9,577 nt of DNA. Source: Phascolarctobacterium sp. (GTDB lineage: Bacteria > Bacillota > Negativicutes > Acidaminococcales > Acidaminococcaceae). Positions 1-5,952 of this stretch are shown piece by piece (the stretch's first letter is position 1; every line of letters starts with the position of its first letter). The notes under the pieces are model-generated. The model saw only the letters and a list, made by a program, of their open reading frames with translations. It ran no database searches and was not told the DNA's origin. A program made the position numbers and the translations under genes. The DNA is taken from NCBI GenBank assembly GCA_019417125.1, contig DXVZ01000032.1, positions 1 through 9,577 of the forward strand. Direction: 5' to 3'.

Positions 1-236
1 TGAGGAACTTTAACGGCAAAGAGATAGAACTCATCATCTGGCAGAACGGCACGGCATACCCGGTAGGCATAAAAAAGAGCGCTTACCCGAGCAAAGCCGT
101 TAAAACCTTCGCGATACTGGAACCGGTGAGCGTTGACGCTAAAATAAACACCGGCGCAGGCGGCGTAGTGTGCTTAATTGATGACCTTTTGCCGGCGTCG
201 GACAGTTTGTATTATATCCCCGCGTGGGTGCTGTGA
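1..236 (+). CDS. DUF4143-type AAA family ATPase, C-terminal fragment
   Basis: The reading frame is open from position 3 to a TGA at 234-236, giving the last 77 residues of a protein whose start lies outside the window. The fragment reads like the C-terminal DUF4143 domain of the widespread small AAA ATPases. It has a KEIELII strand, a YPVGIKKSA strand and the end pattern GGVVCLIDDLLP...IPAWVL, closely matching the usual family ending (GGVICLxDDLLP...IPVWLI). The domain has a PD-(D/E)XK nuclease-like fold, and these ATPases are of unclear physiological role. One oddity is that the E-x-K position, usually Glu in 'EIKKS', is Gly at fragment residue 22. The gene ends just before a strong terminator, so it is a separate transcription unit from metF. 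The family call rests on remembered motifs; the 5' part with the Walker motifs cannot be seen here. Confidence 0.75.
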   Translation, partial: RNFNGKEIELIIWQNGTAYPVGIKKSAYPSKAVKTFAILEPVSVDAKINTGAGGVVCLIDDLLPASDSLYYIPAWVL

Positions 237-251
237 TTTTGTGGTAAAAAT

Positions 252-286
252 AAAACTGTACTGTTATGTAGGCAGTACAGTTTTTT
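252..286 (+). terminator. Intrinsic terminator of the DUF4143 ATPase gene
   Basis: A perfect 12-bp stem (AAAACTGTACTG at 252-263 with CAGTACAGTTTT at 273-284) encloses a 9-nt loop and runs into TTTTTT at 281-286. It starts 16 nt after the stop codon. The A-run at the 5' foot makes it plausible as a bidirectional terminator. Confidence 0.88.
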
Positions 287-329
287 AGTTGCAGGTATAT
301 TAAATTTTATTGGCTTATTCGCTTTTTTC

Positions 330-366
330 ATTTATAAAATCCGCCGAAAGGCGTTAAATTTTAAAT
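330..366 (+). promoter_or_regulatory. Imperfect hairpin in the region upstream of metF
   Basis: CGCC (342-345), a GAAA tetraloop (346-349) and GGCG (350-353) form a compact hairpin. Flanking AT segments (330-340 and 358-366) can pair imperfectly to extend it. No T-tract follows directly, so it is not a standard terminator. I see no SAM, cobalamin, THF or T-box consensus around it. It lies upstream of the candidate metF promoter, so it may not be part of the metF transcript. Function is unknown. Confidence 0.25.
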
Positions 367-431
367 CCTGCATAAGCAGAGCATATAGTTATAAGTAAAT
401 AAATTTGCTGATTTTATAGAAAAAACTATTT

Positions 432-460
432 TTTTGTAGTACAATAGAAAATCATATAGT
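432..460 (+). promoter_or_regulatory. Candidate promoter of the metF operon (weak)
   Basis: TATAGT at 455-460 is a five-of-six match to the -10 consensus, but the 17-nt-spaced -35 region (TTTTGT, 432-437) is poor. A competing -10-like TACAAT lies at 440-445 with no convincing -35. Initiation from 455-460 would give a very short leader of roughly 10-15 nt. The true promoter may therefore be the upstream one or lie elsewhere in 287-454. Confidence 0.3.
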
Positions 461-478
461 AAGTGGAGTATACAAAAG

Positions 479-1330
479 ATGAAAATAACAGAACTTTTAA
501 AAAGCGAGAAACCATGTATTTCGTGCGAGCTGTTTCCGCCTAAAGCGGGCAGCGAATTGCAGAACGCCTTAAAAATTGTTGACGAAATTGCGGAAATTAA
601 ACCGCATTTTATGAGCGTAACCTACGGCGCAGGCGGCACTTCTGCCGGGCAGACGGTTGCCATTGCCAGAGCGGTGGAGGGGCACAACATTCCTGCCTTG
701 GCGCATTTAACCTGCATTGACGCTACCGGTGCAGGCATTGACAGCATGCTGGCAAATTTCCGCGATAGCGGCATTCAAAACGTGTTGGCGCTGCGCGGCG
801 ACGCTGTTACCGATAAGCCGAGGGAGTTTATGCACGCCAGCGATTTGATGCGCAAAATTTCCGCGTCCGGCGATTTTTGCATTGGCGGCGCGTGCTACCC
901 GGAAGGCCACCCCGAAGCCGGTTCGCTGGATAAGGACATTGAAAATACCAAAAAGAAAATTGACGCAGGCTGCGAGTTTTTGGTGGCGCAGATGTGTTTT
1001 GACAATAACATAATGTACAATTATATGTACAGGCTGCTGCGCAACGGCATTGACGTACCTGTTGTGGCGGGCATTATGCCGATTACTAACGCCAAGCAGA
1101 TTAACCGCATTTGCGAGCTGAGCGGCACCAAGCTGCCGCCGCATTACCGTGCTATTGTTGAGCGTTTTGCCGATGATCCGCAGGCGCTGATGCAGGCAGG
1201 TATTGCTTATGCCCTGGGGCAGATTATTGACCTGATTGCCAATGGTTTTAAAAATATTCATGTTTATACGATGAACAAACCGGCGGTTATCGGCGGGATT
1301 ATGAAAAATATGTCGGAGATTATAAAATGA
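479..1330 (+). CDS. metF: 5,10-methylenetetrahydrofolate reductase (MetF)
   Basis: This FAD-dependent cytosolic enzyme reduces 5,10-methylene-THF to 5-methyl-THF, the methyl donor for MetH encoded two genes downstream. The 283-residue product is close to the usual bacterial length (E. coli about 296) and covers one complete TIM-barrel. Visible family motifs in order are SCELFPPK (15-22, with E17 matching the catalytic Glu28 of E. coli), VTYGAGG (47-53), HLTC (76-79), ALRGD (104-108, with D108 matching the flavin-tuning Asp120), IGGACYPEGHPE (135-146), then CEFLVAQMCFDN, VVAGIMPITN and the C-terminal HVYTMN. The ATG start is preceded by GGAG at 465-468, ten bases away. The stop overlaps the next start as ATGA (1327-1330), indicating translational coupling. 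No C-terminal regulatory domain of the eukaryotic type is present. The call is secure. Confidence 0.96.
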   Translation: MKITELLKSEKPCISCELFPPKAGSELQNALKIVDEIAEIKPHFMSVTYGAGGTSAGQTVAIARAVEGHNIPALAHLTCIDATGAGIDSMLANFRDSGIQNVLALRGDAVTDKPREFMHASDLMRKISASGDFCIGGACYPEGHPEAGSLDKDIENTKKKIDAGCEFLVAQMCFDNNIMYNYMYRLLRNGIDVPVVAGIMPITNAKQINRICELSGTKLPPHYRAIVERFADDPQALMQAGIAYALGQIIDLIANGFKNIHVYTMNKPAVIGGIMKNMSEIIK

Positions 1331-1953
1331 GGTACGACCGCAGCGAAGCCATCCGCTATATGGGCGCGCGCAGGGACGACAAGGACGCAGGCGTGCTGGC
1401 GGACACGGCTTATTTAAAGCTGCGCAACGAGGTGCAGGCGCGCAGTGTGTACCGCGTATTGGACTGCAAGGTGGACAGTGGCGGCGTGCTGATAGGCGGC
1501 GAATATTTTAAAAGCGCCAAGCTGGCTGCGCACATTAAAGGCTGCACACGTGCCGTGTTATTAGCAGCGACGCTGGGAGCGAAAGTAGATATTGCGCTGC
1601 GGCGTATGGCGGTTGCCAACATTGCCGAAGGCGCTGCCGGGCAGGCGGTGTGCACGGCGCTGATTGAAACTTACTGCGACGAAACGGAAGAAAAAATCAG
1701 CGCGGAATACGGCGGTTTGTATTTTAAACCACGCTTTTCGCCCGGTTATGCCGATTGGGCTTTGACAGACCAGCCACGCCTTTTGCAGATGCTTGATGCG
1801 CCCAAACGCATTGGGCTTACCGTTACGGCAGGCGGCATGCTGGCGCCGGTAAAATCGGTAACGGCGGTTATCGGTATTGCCGAAACCTGTGAAGAAACGG
1901 CGGTGAGCTGCGCAAGCTGTGCCAATAATAAAAACTGTATTTATAAAAAATAA
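1327..1953 (+). CDS. Stand-alone methionine synthase activation (reactivation) domain protein
   Basis: The 208-residue product matches the vitamin-B12-dependent methionine synthase activation domain (Met_synt_B12 family), which in E. coli MetH is the C-terminal module that binds S-adenosylmethionine for reductive remethylation of oxidised cob(II)alamin. Diagnostic stretches are RFSPGYADWALTDQPRLLQML from residue 136 and GLTVTAGGMLAPVKSVTAVIGI from residue 163, the latter corresponding to the SAM-contacting 'P-x-x-SVSG' loop. The neighbouring MetH lacks exactly this module, so the two proteins very likely work together, as in the Thermotoga TM0268/TM0269 pair. The C-terminus has C195-x2-C198-x5-C204 with C188 shortly before. 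This tail is absent from the E. coli domain and may bind a metal or take part in redox chemistry (inference). The start lies inside the metF stop (ATGA), and the stop is 14 nt before metH. It has no universally used gene symbol. Confidence 0.9.
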   Translation: MRYDRSEAIRYMGARRDDKDAGVLADTAYLKLRNEVQARSVYRVLDCKVDSGGVLIGGEYFKSAKLAAHIKGCTRAVLLAATLGAKVDIALRRMAVANIAEGAAGQAVCTALIETYCDETEEKISAEYGGLYFKPRFSPGYADWALTDQPRLLQMLDAPKRIGLTVTAGGMLAPVKSVTAVIGIAETCEETAVSCASCANNKNCIYKK

Positions 1954-1967
1954 TAGCGGGGGAAACG

Positions 1968-4334
1968 ATGCTTTTTAAAGATATACTTGGTAAAAAAACT
2001 TTATTTTTTGACGGCGCGATGGGCACAATGCTGCAAGCAGCCGGGCTTAAACCGGGCGAACTGCCGGAGTTGTGGAACTTTACCCACGCGGACGAGGTGG
2101 AAAAAATTCACGCCGCATATTTAAATGCCGGTGCGGATATTATTAAAACCAACACTTTTGGGGCTAACCGCCTTAAATTTGCGGGCACGGAAATTAAAAC
2201 GGCAGACGTTATTACGCAGGCGGTGCGCATTGCCCAAAAAGCCTGCGCGCAAAAGCCGGGCAGCTTTGTAGCGCTGGACATGGGTCCCACCGGCAAGCTG
2301 CTTGCGCCTTACGGCGATTTGCCCTTTGAAGAAGCCGTAAGCATTTATGCCGAAATTGTGCAGGCAGGCACGGCGGCGAGAGCAGATTTGATTTTGATTG
2401 AAACGATGAGCGACACCTACGAGATGAAAGCAGCGCTTTTGGCGGTAAAAGAAAACAGTGCTTTGCCAGTTGTTGTTACCATGACGCTTGACGAAGACGG
2501 CAAGCTTTTAACCGGCGGCGATATTACATCGGCAGCCGTTATGCTGGAAGGCTTGGGCGCTGACGCCATTGGTTTTAATTGCGGGCTGGGGCCTGCGCAG
2601 ATGCAGAAACTTTTGCCGCAGCTTTTGGCGGCAACGCCGCTGCCGGCGGTGCTGAACCCTAACGCCGGGCTGCCTAAGGAAGTAAACGGCACAACCGTTT
2701 TTGATGTTGGCGCACAAGAATTTGCAGATTTAATGTATGCTATGGCGCAGGATGGCTGCCTTGCCGTTATGGGCGGCTGCTGCGGCACAACGCCGGGGCA
2801 TATCGCCGCTTTAACCGCTAAATGCCGCAATATTACGCCGCAGGCACGCAGCTGTGATTTAACGGCTGCCGCCGCATACGGCAGTGCGGTTGTTATCGGC
2901 AATAAGCCGGTAATTATTGGCGAGCGCATTAACCCCACCGGCAAACCGCGTTTAAAACAGGCAATTTTAAACGGCGATTACGATTATATTTGCCGCCTGG
3001 GGCTGGAACAGATTGAGCGCGGCGCGGAGATTTTGGACGTTAACGTGGGCGTACCGGGCATTGAAGAAGCCGCTGCCAGTGCGGAAGCGGTGCAGCGTTT
3101 GCAGGCGATAACCAGCGTGCCGCTGCAAATAGATACATCTAACTACGAAGCGATGGCAGGCAGCCTGCGCCTTTACAACGGCAAACCGCTGCTGAACTCC
3201 GTATGCGGCAAAGAAGAAAGCCTTGCCAAAGTGCTGCCGCTGGCTAAAAAATATGGTGCGGCAGTAGTGGCGCTGGCGCTGGATGACAGCGGCATACCGC
3301 AGACGGCGGAGGGGCGTATTGCCATAGCCGAAAAAATTATTGCGCGCGCGGCGGAATCTGGTATCGAAAAACGCAATATTATTGTAGATCCGCTGGCGCT
3401 TACCATTAGCACCGGCGGCGATAACGCCAAAGTAGATTTAGAGGTTCTGCGCGAACTGAAAAAACGCGGCATAAAAACAGTAATGGGCGTATCCAACATC
3501 TCGTTTGGTTTGCCGGCGCGCGACGCCGTGAACAGTGCCTTTTTTGTGCTGGCTATGGAAGCTGGGTTAAGCTGCGCCATCATCAATCCGCAAAGCGAAG
3601 CCATGATGAACGCCTATTATGCTTTTGGCGCGCTTAGCGGTTTGGACGAGGGCTGCAAAGACTACGTTGCCAAATTTGCAGACGCCGCCCAAACAAAAGC
3701 CGCGCCGGTGCAGGCAGCAGAATACACGCTGCACGACGCTATTGTAAAAGGACTGCGCGAGCAGAGCGAAAAAGCCGTAAAAGAGCAGCTGGCAAGTAAA
3801 GCGCCGCTGGATATTATTAACGGTGAAATGATACCGGCGCTGGACTACGTTGGCAAAGGCTTTGAAGAACGCAGAATCTTTTTGCCGCAGCTTTTAATGA
3901 GCGCTGAAGCGGCAAAGGCTGCTTTTAACGTTATCCGCGATAAAATGGCGGCGGAGGGCGGCAGCCAGAGCAACGGCATTAAAGTAATACTGGCGACGGT
4001 CAAGGGCGATATTCATGACATTGGCAAAAATATTGTTAAGGTACTGTTCGAGAATTATGGCTACCAGGTTATCGACCTCGGCAAAGACGTACCGCCAGAA
4101 AAAATTGTAGAAACTGCTGTTAAAAATAACGTCAGCGTCATCGGGCTTTCGGCACTGATGACGACGACGGTAGGCGCGATGGAAGATACCATTAAAGCGC
4201 TGCGTGCAGCGGGCAGTTTTAAGGTTATCGTCGGCGGCGCGGTACTGACACAGGACTACGCCGGCAGCATTGGTGCGGATTACTACGCGCCCAACGCCGT
4301 CAGCGCGGTGAACTATGCTAATTCGTTACAATAA
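1968..4334 (+). CDS. metH: Cobalamin-dependent methionine synthase, short form without activation domain
   Basis: MetH transfers the methyl group of 5-methyl-THF via cobalamin to homocysteine, giving methionine and THF. Domains run in the standard order. The homocysteine-binding barrel spans residues ~1-300: FFDGAMGTML, NTFGAN, GFNC with C205, and GGCCGTTPGH with C271/C272, the three zinc-ligand cysteines. The pterin-binding barrel spans ~310-570: IGERINPTG with E319, DVNVGVPG at 357-364, and IDTSN with D389. A helical cap (~600-680) precedes the Rossmann cobalamin domain, which has D681-x-H683-x-x-G686 (H683 the lower cobalt ligand), then GLSALMTTT and VIVGGAVLT. The protein ends right after the B12 domain at 788 residues. 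E. coli MetH is about 1,227, while the short Thermotoga type is near this length. The missing activation module is supplied by the upstream gene. The ribosome binding site GGGGGA (1958-1963) lies just before ATG, and a strong terminator follows. All key residues are intact. Confidence 0.95.
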   Translation: MLFKDILGKKTLFFDGAMGTMLQAAGLKPGELPELWNFTHADEVEKIHAAYLNAGADIIKTNTFGANRLKFAGTEIKTADVITQAVRIAQKACAQKPGSFVALDMGPTGKLLAPYGDLPFEEAVSIYAEIVQAGTAARADLILIETMSDTYEMKAALLAVKENSALPVVVTMTLDEDGKLLTGGDITSAAVMLEGLGADAIGFNCGLGPAQMQKLLPQLLAATPLPAVLNPNAGLPKEVNGTTVFDVGAQEFADLMYAMAQDGCLAVMGGCCGTTPGHIAALTAKCRNITPQARSCDLTAAAAYGSAVVIGNKPVIIGERINPTGKPRLKQAILNGDYDYICRLGLEQIERGAEILDVNVGVPGIEEAAASAEAVQRLQAITSVPLQIDTSNYEAMAGSLRLYNGKPLLNSVCGKEESLAKVLPLAKKYGAAVVALALDDSGIPQTAEGRIAIAEKIIARAAESGIEKRNIIVDPLALTISTGGDNAKVDLEVLRELKKRGIKTVMGVSNISFGLPARDAVNSAFFVLAMEAGLSCAIINPQSEAMMNAYYAFGALSGLDEGCKDYVAKFADAAQTKAAPVQAAEYTLHDAIVKGLREQSEKAVKEQLASKAPLDIINGEMIPALDYVGKGFEERRIFLPQLLMSAEAAKAAFNVIRDKMAAEGGSQSNGIKVILATVKGDIHDIGKNIVKVLFENYGYQVIDLGKDVPPEKIVETAVKNNVSVIGLSALMTTTVGAMEDTIKALRAAGSFKVIVGGAVLTQDYAGSIGADYYAPNAVSAVNYANSLQ

Positions 4335-4354
4335 TATAATAGGTTAAAATTTTT

Positions 4355-4396
4355 AAAGCATCTCCGGCCTTGCATAAAAGGCTGGAGATGCTTTTT
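4355..4396 (+). terminator. Intrinsic terminator of the metF-metH operon
   Basis: A 15-bp stem with a single G-U pair (AAAGCATCTCCGGCC at 4355-4369 with GGCTGGAGATGCTTT at 4380-4394) closes a 10-nt loop and ends in TTTTT at 4392-4396. It begins 20 nt after the metH stop and clearly ends this transcription unit. The A-rich 5' foot could also serve transcription from the other side. Confidence 0.93.
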
Positions 4397-4636
4397 ATTC
4401 GGAAAATAATAGCTGAAAATTTATGTATACATGAATACACAGAAAATTTATAAAAAAATACAAATGCAGTGTCTTTTGACAATGGAAAAGAAGCGATTTG
4501 TCTTTTTAGAAAGTTTGTATTACAAGGACAAAAATAAAATAAAACAAGAAAAGTACACTTCTTTAAAGCAACAAATTTACAAAAAATATCAAAATAAAAG
4601 CAAAATACTGTTAAAATTTACGTAGTTTTTACAATC
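4397..4636 (+). other. A-rich spacer between the met and liv operons, no convincing gene
   Basis: These 240 bases are markedly richer in A and T than the flanking genes. A 64-codon ORF runs from ATG 4431 to a stop at 4623-4625. It has no Shine-Dalgarno sequence, matches no family I know, and has about one quarter Lys residues, which is what translating A-rich noncoding DNA gives. Its start overlaps a 10-bp palindrome ATGTATACAT (4423-4432). A perfect TTGACA occurs at 4476-4481 but has no -10 partner at proper spacing. I see no T-box, riboswitch or tRNA. The spacer could hold upstream binding sites for liv regulation, but none is recognisable. Confidence 0.5.
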
Positions 4637-4665
4637 TTGTCACATATATACTTTGGTGTTATAAT
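4637..4665 (+). promoter_or_regulatory. Strong vegetative (sigma-70/sigma-A) promoter of the liv operon
   Basis: The -35 element TTGTCA (4637-4642, five of six) is followed by a 17-nt spacer and a perfect -10 TATAAT (4660-4665). An extended -10 TG is at 4657-4658. Transcription should start near 4672, leaving a leader of about 50 nt before livJ. This is the best promoter in the window and fits a highly expressed solute-binding protein. Confidence 0.87.
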
Positions 4666-4684
4666 CTAAGACAAGTTAGTTATA
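4660..4684 (+). promoter_or_regulatory. Candidate operator: dyad over the -10 box and start site of the liv promoter
   Basis: TATAATCTAA (4660-4669) and TTAGTTATA (4676-4684) are inverted repeats that match at nine positions with a single extra T in the left arm, separated by GACAAG. The centre coincides with the predicted transcription start, a classic repressor position. The left arm includes the -10 box, so part of the symmetry could be chance in AT-rich DNA. I do not recognise the regulator. Confidence 0.4.
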
Positions 4685-4721
4685 AAACTGTACAAAACAG
4701 TAAAAAAGGGGTAGATGCAAA

Positions 4722-5879
4722 GTGAGATTTAAAAAATTGTTTTCTGCGATGGCTGTTTCAGCTTTGGCAATGGGCCTTTTAGCAGGCTGCGGCGGCGAAG
4801 AAAAAGCTGCGGACCAAAATGTAGTAAAAGTTGGCGTGTTTCTGCCGCTGACTGGCGATAACGCCGCAGGCGGCGAGCTGGAACTGCGCGGCATTAAACT
4901 TGCCAACCAGCTGCACCCCGAAGTTTTGGGCAAAAAAGTAGAATTGGTAGTTGCTGACAACAAATCCGACAAAGCGGAAGCTGCTTCCGTTGCTGCCCGC
5001 CTGATTGAAAAGGATAAGGTCAGCGTATTGGTTGGTTCTTATGGCTCTTCCCTTTCTATGGCTGCCGGCAATATAGTTAAAGAAAATAAAGTGCCTGCCG
5101 TTGGCACCAGCTGCACCAACCCGCAGGTAACTGCCAACAACGATTATTACTTCCGCGCCTGCTTCATCGACCCGTTCCAGGGCAAAGTAATGGCAGAATA
5201 CGCACACCAGAACGGCTATAAAAAAGTAGCTATCGTGCAGGAAGTTTCCAACGATTATTCCGTTGGTTTGGCTAAATTCTTCCGCGAAAACTTTGTTAAA
5301 CTTACCGGCGATGAAAGCAGCATCGTCGATGTTGCCAACTATCAAACCGGCGACAAAGACTTTACCGCTATTTTAACCAACATTAAAGCGCTGAACCCGG
5401 ACGCAGTATTTGCACCCGGCAACTTCACCGAATCCGCACTTTTGGTTAAACAGGCACGCCAGCTTGGCATTACCGCACCGTTTATGGGCGGCGATACCTG
5501 GGAAACCCAGGAATTTATTGACGTAGGCGGCAAAGATGTTGAAGGCGTTGCGCTTTCCACCGCGTTTGACCGTGAAAAAGCAAGCACCGAAGAAGCTAAA
5601 AAATTCCTCGATGCTTACACCAAAGAATATAACGGCGAACCTTCCGCTTTAACCGCGATGGCTTACGATGCTTACCTGATTGCCGTAAACGGCATTGAAA
5701 AAGCGGGTACTGCTGCCGATACCGTTAAAATCCGCGACGCGATTGCCGCAACCAAAGACCTTGAATGCGTAACCGGCATGACCACGCTGGACGAAAACGG
5801 CGACCCGATTAAAGGCGTTGTAATTAAAACCGTTAAAGACGGCAAATTTACCTTTAAAGATTACGTAGAAGCTAAATGA
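4722..5879 (+). CDS. livJ: Branched-chain amino-acid ABC transporter substrate-binding lipoprotein (LivJ/LivK type)
   Basis: This extracytoplasmic binding protein (385 residues, Peripla_BP_6 type) captures substrate and delivers it to the LivHM channel. Residues 1-23 form a lipoprotein signal peptide: basic n-region RFKK, a hydrophobic core, and the lipobox LLAGC with the lipidated C23. A linker leads to the mature domain beginning VKVGVFLPLTGDNAAGG. Ligand-pocket landmarks are VGSYGSSLS (104-112) and GTSCTNP (128-134), matching the Ser and Thr contacts known in LivJ, and GGDTWE near residue 258. The start is GTG, with AAGGGG (4706-4711) ten bases upstream; the nearby ATG at 4715 is out of frame and stops after five codons. 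It is first in the liv operon and separated from livH by a terminator hairpin. The four downstream genes support the role. Exact substrate (Leu/Ile/Val or other amino acids) cannot be read from sequence, so livJ versus livK is arbitrary. Confidence 0.93.
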   Translation: MRFKKLFSAMAVSALAMGLLAGCGGEEKAADQNVVKVGVFLPLTGDNAAGGELELRGIKLANQLHPEVLGKKVELVVADNKSDKAEAASVAARLIEKDKVSVLVGSYGSSLSMAAGNIVKENKVPAVGTSCTNPQVTANNDYYFRACFIDPFQGKVMAEYAHQNGYKKVAIVQEVSNDYSVGLAKFFRENFVKLTGDESSIVDVANYQTGDKDFTAILTNIKALNPDAVFAPGNFTESALLVKQARQLGITAPFMGGDTWETQEFIDVGGKDVEGVALSTAFDREKASTEEAKKFLDAYTKEYNGEPSALTAMAYDAYLIAVNGIEKAGTAADTVKIRDAIAATKDLECVTGMTTLDENGDPIKGVVIKTVKDGKFTFKDYVEAK

Positions 5880-5900
5880 TTTAAGATTTAAGTATAAAGG

Positions 5901-5935
5901 TGCTCCCTTCCTTTGAGGGAAGGGAGCAGTTTTTT
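5901..5935 (+). terminator. Intrinsic terminator/attenuator between livJ and livH
   Basis: A perfect 11-bp GC-rich stem (TGCTCCCTTCC at 5901-5911 with GGAAGGGAGCA at 5918-5928) has a 6-nt loop TTTGAG, then G and TTTTTT (5930-5935). It lies 21 nt after the livJ stop and immediately before the livH ribosome binding site. No promoter is evident between it and livH, so livHMGF must rely on read-through or on a promoter I cannot see. The hairpin can also protect the 3' end of livJ mRNA. Confidence 0.9.
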
Positions 5936-5952
5936 GGTTATGAGGTGCCCTT

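Noticed and set aside
287..478. Possible SAM/cobalamin riboswitch or T-box before metF
   Set aside because: None of their conserved core sequences or an anti-terminator/terminator pair can be seen in this 192-nt stretch.
707..1261. 184-codon antisense ORF within metF
   Set aside because: It lies opposite a certain gene with intact motifs. Its length follows from codon bias of metF, and it shows no family motifs.
2417..2944. 175-codon antisense ORF within metH
   Set aside because: Shadow frame of a conserved gene, rich in Ala/Pro/Ser as expected from the complement of its codons.
4407..4421. Partial match to a CodY box (GAAAATT half plus CT centre)
   Set aside because: The left half matches poorly, it is over 200 nt from the liv promoter, and CodY is not expected in the likely host group.
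4476..4481. Perfect TTGACA as a -35 element
   Set aside because: No -10-like hexamer at 15-19 nt spacing downstream, and no gene to drive.
4431..4625. 64-codon ORF encoding a Lys-rich peptide
   Set aside because: No ribosome binding site, no recognisable family, and composition as expected from translating A-rich noncoding DNA. Described only as part of the spacer.
4779..5345. 188-codon antisense ORF within livJ
   Set aside because: Overlaps the lipobox and ligand pocket coding region of livJ; no independent motif or ribosome binding site.
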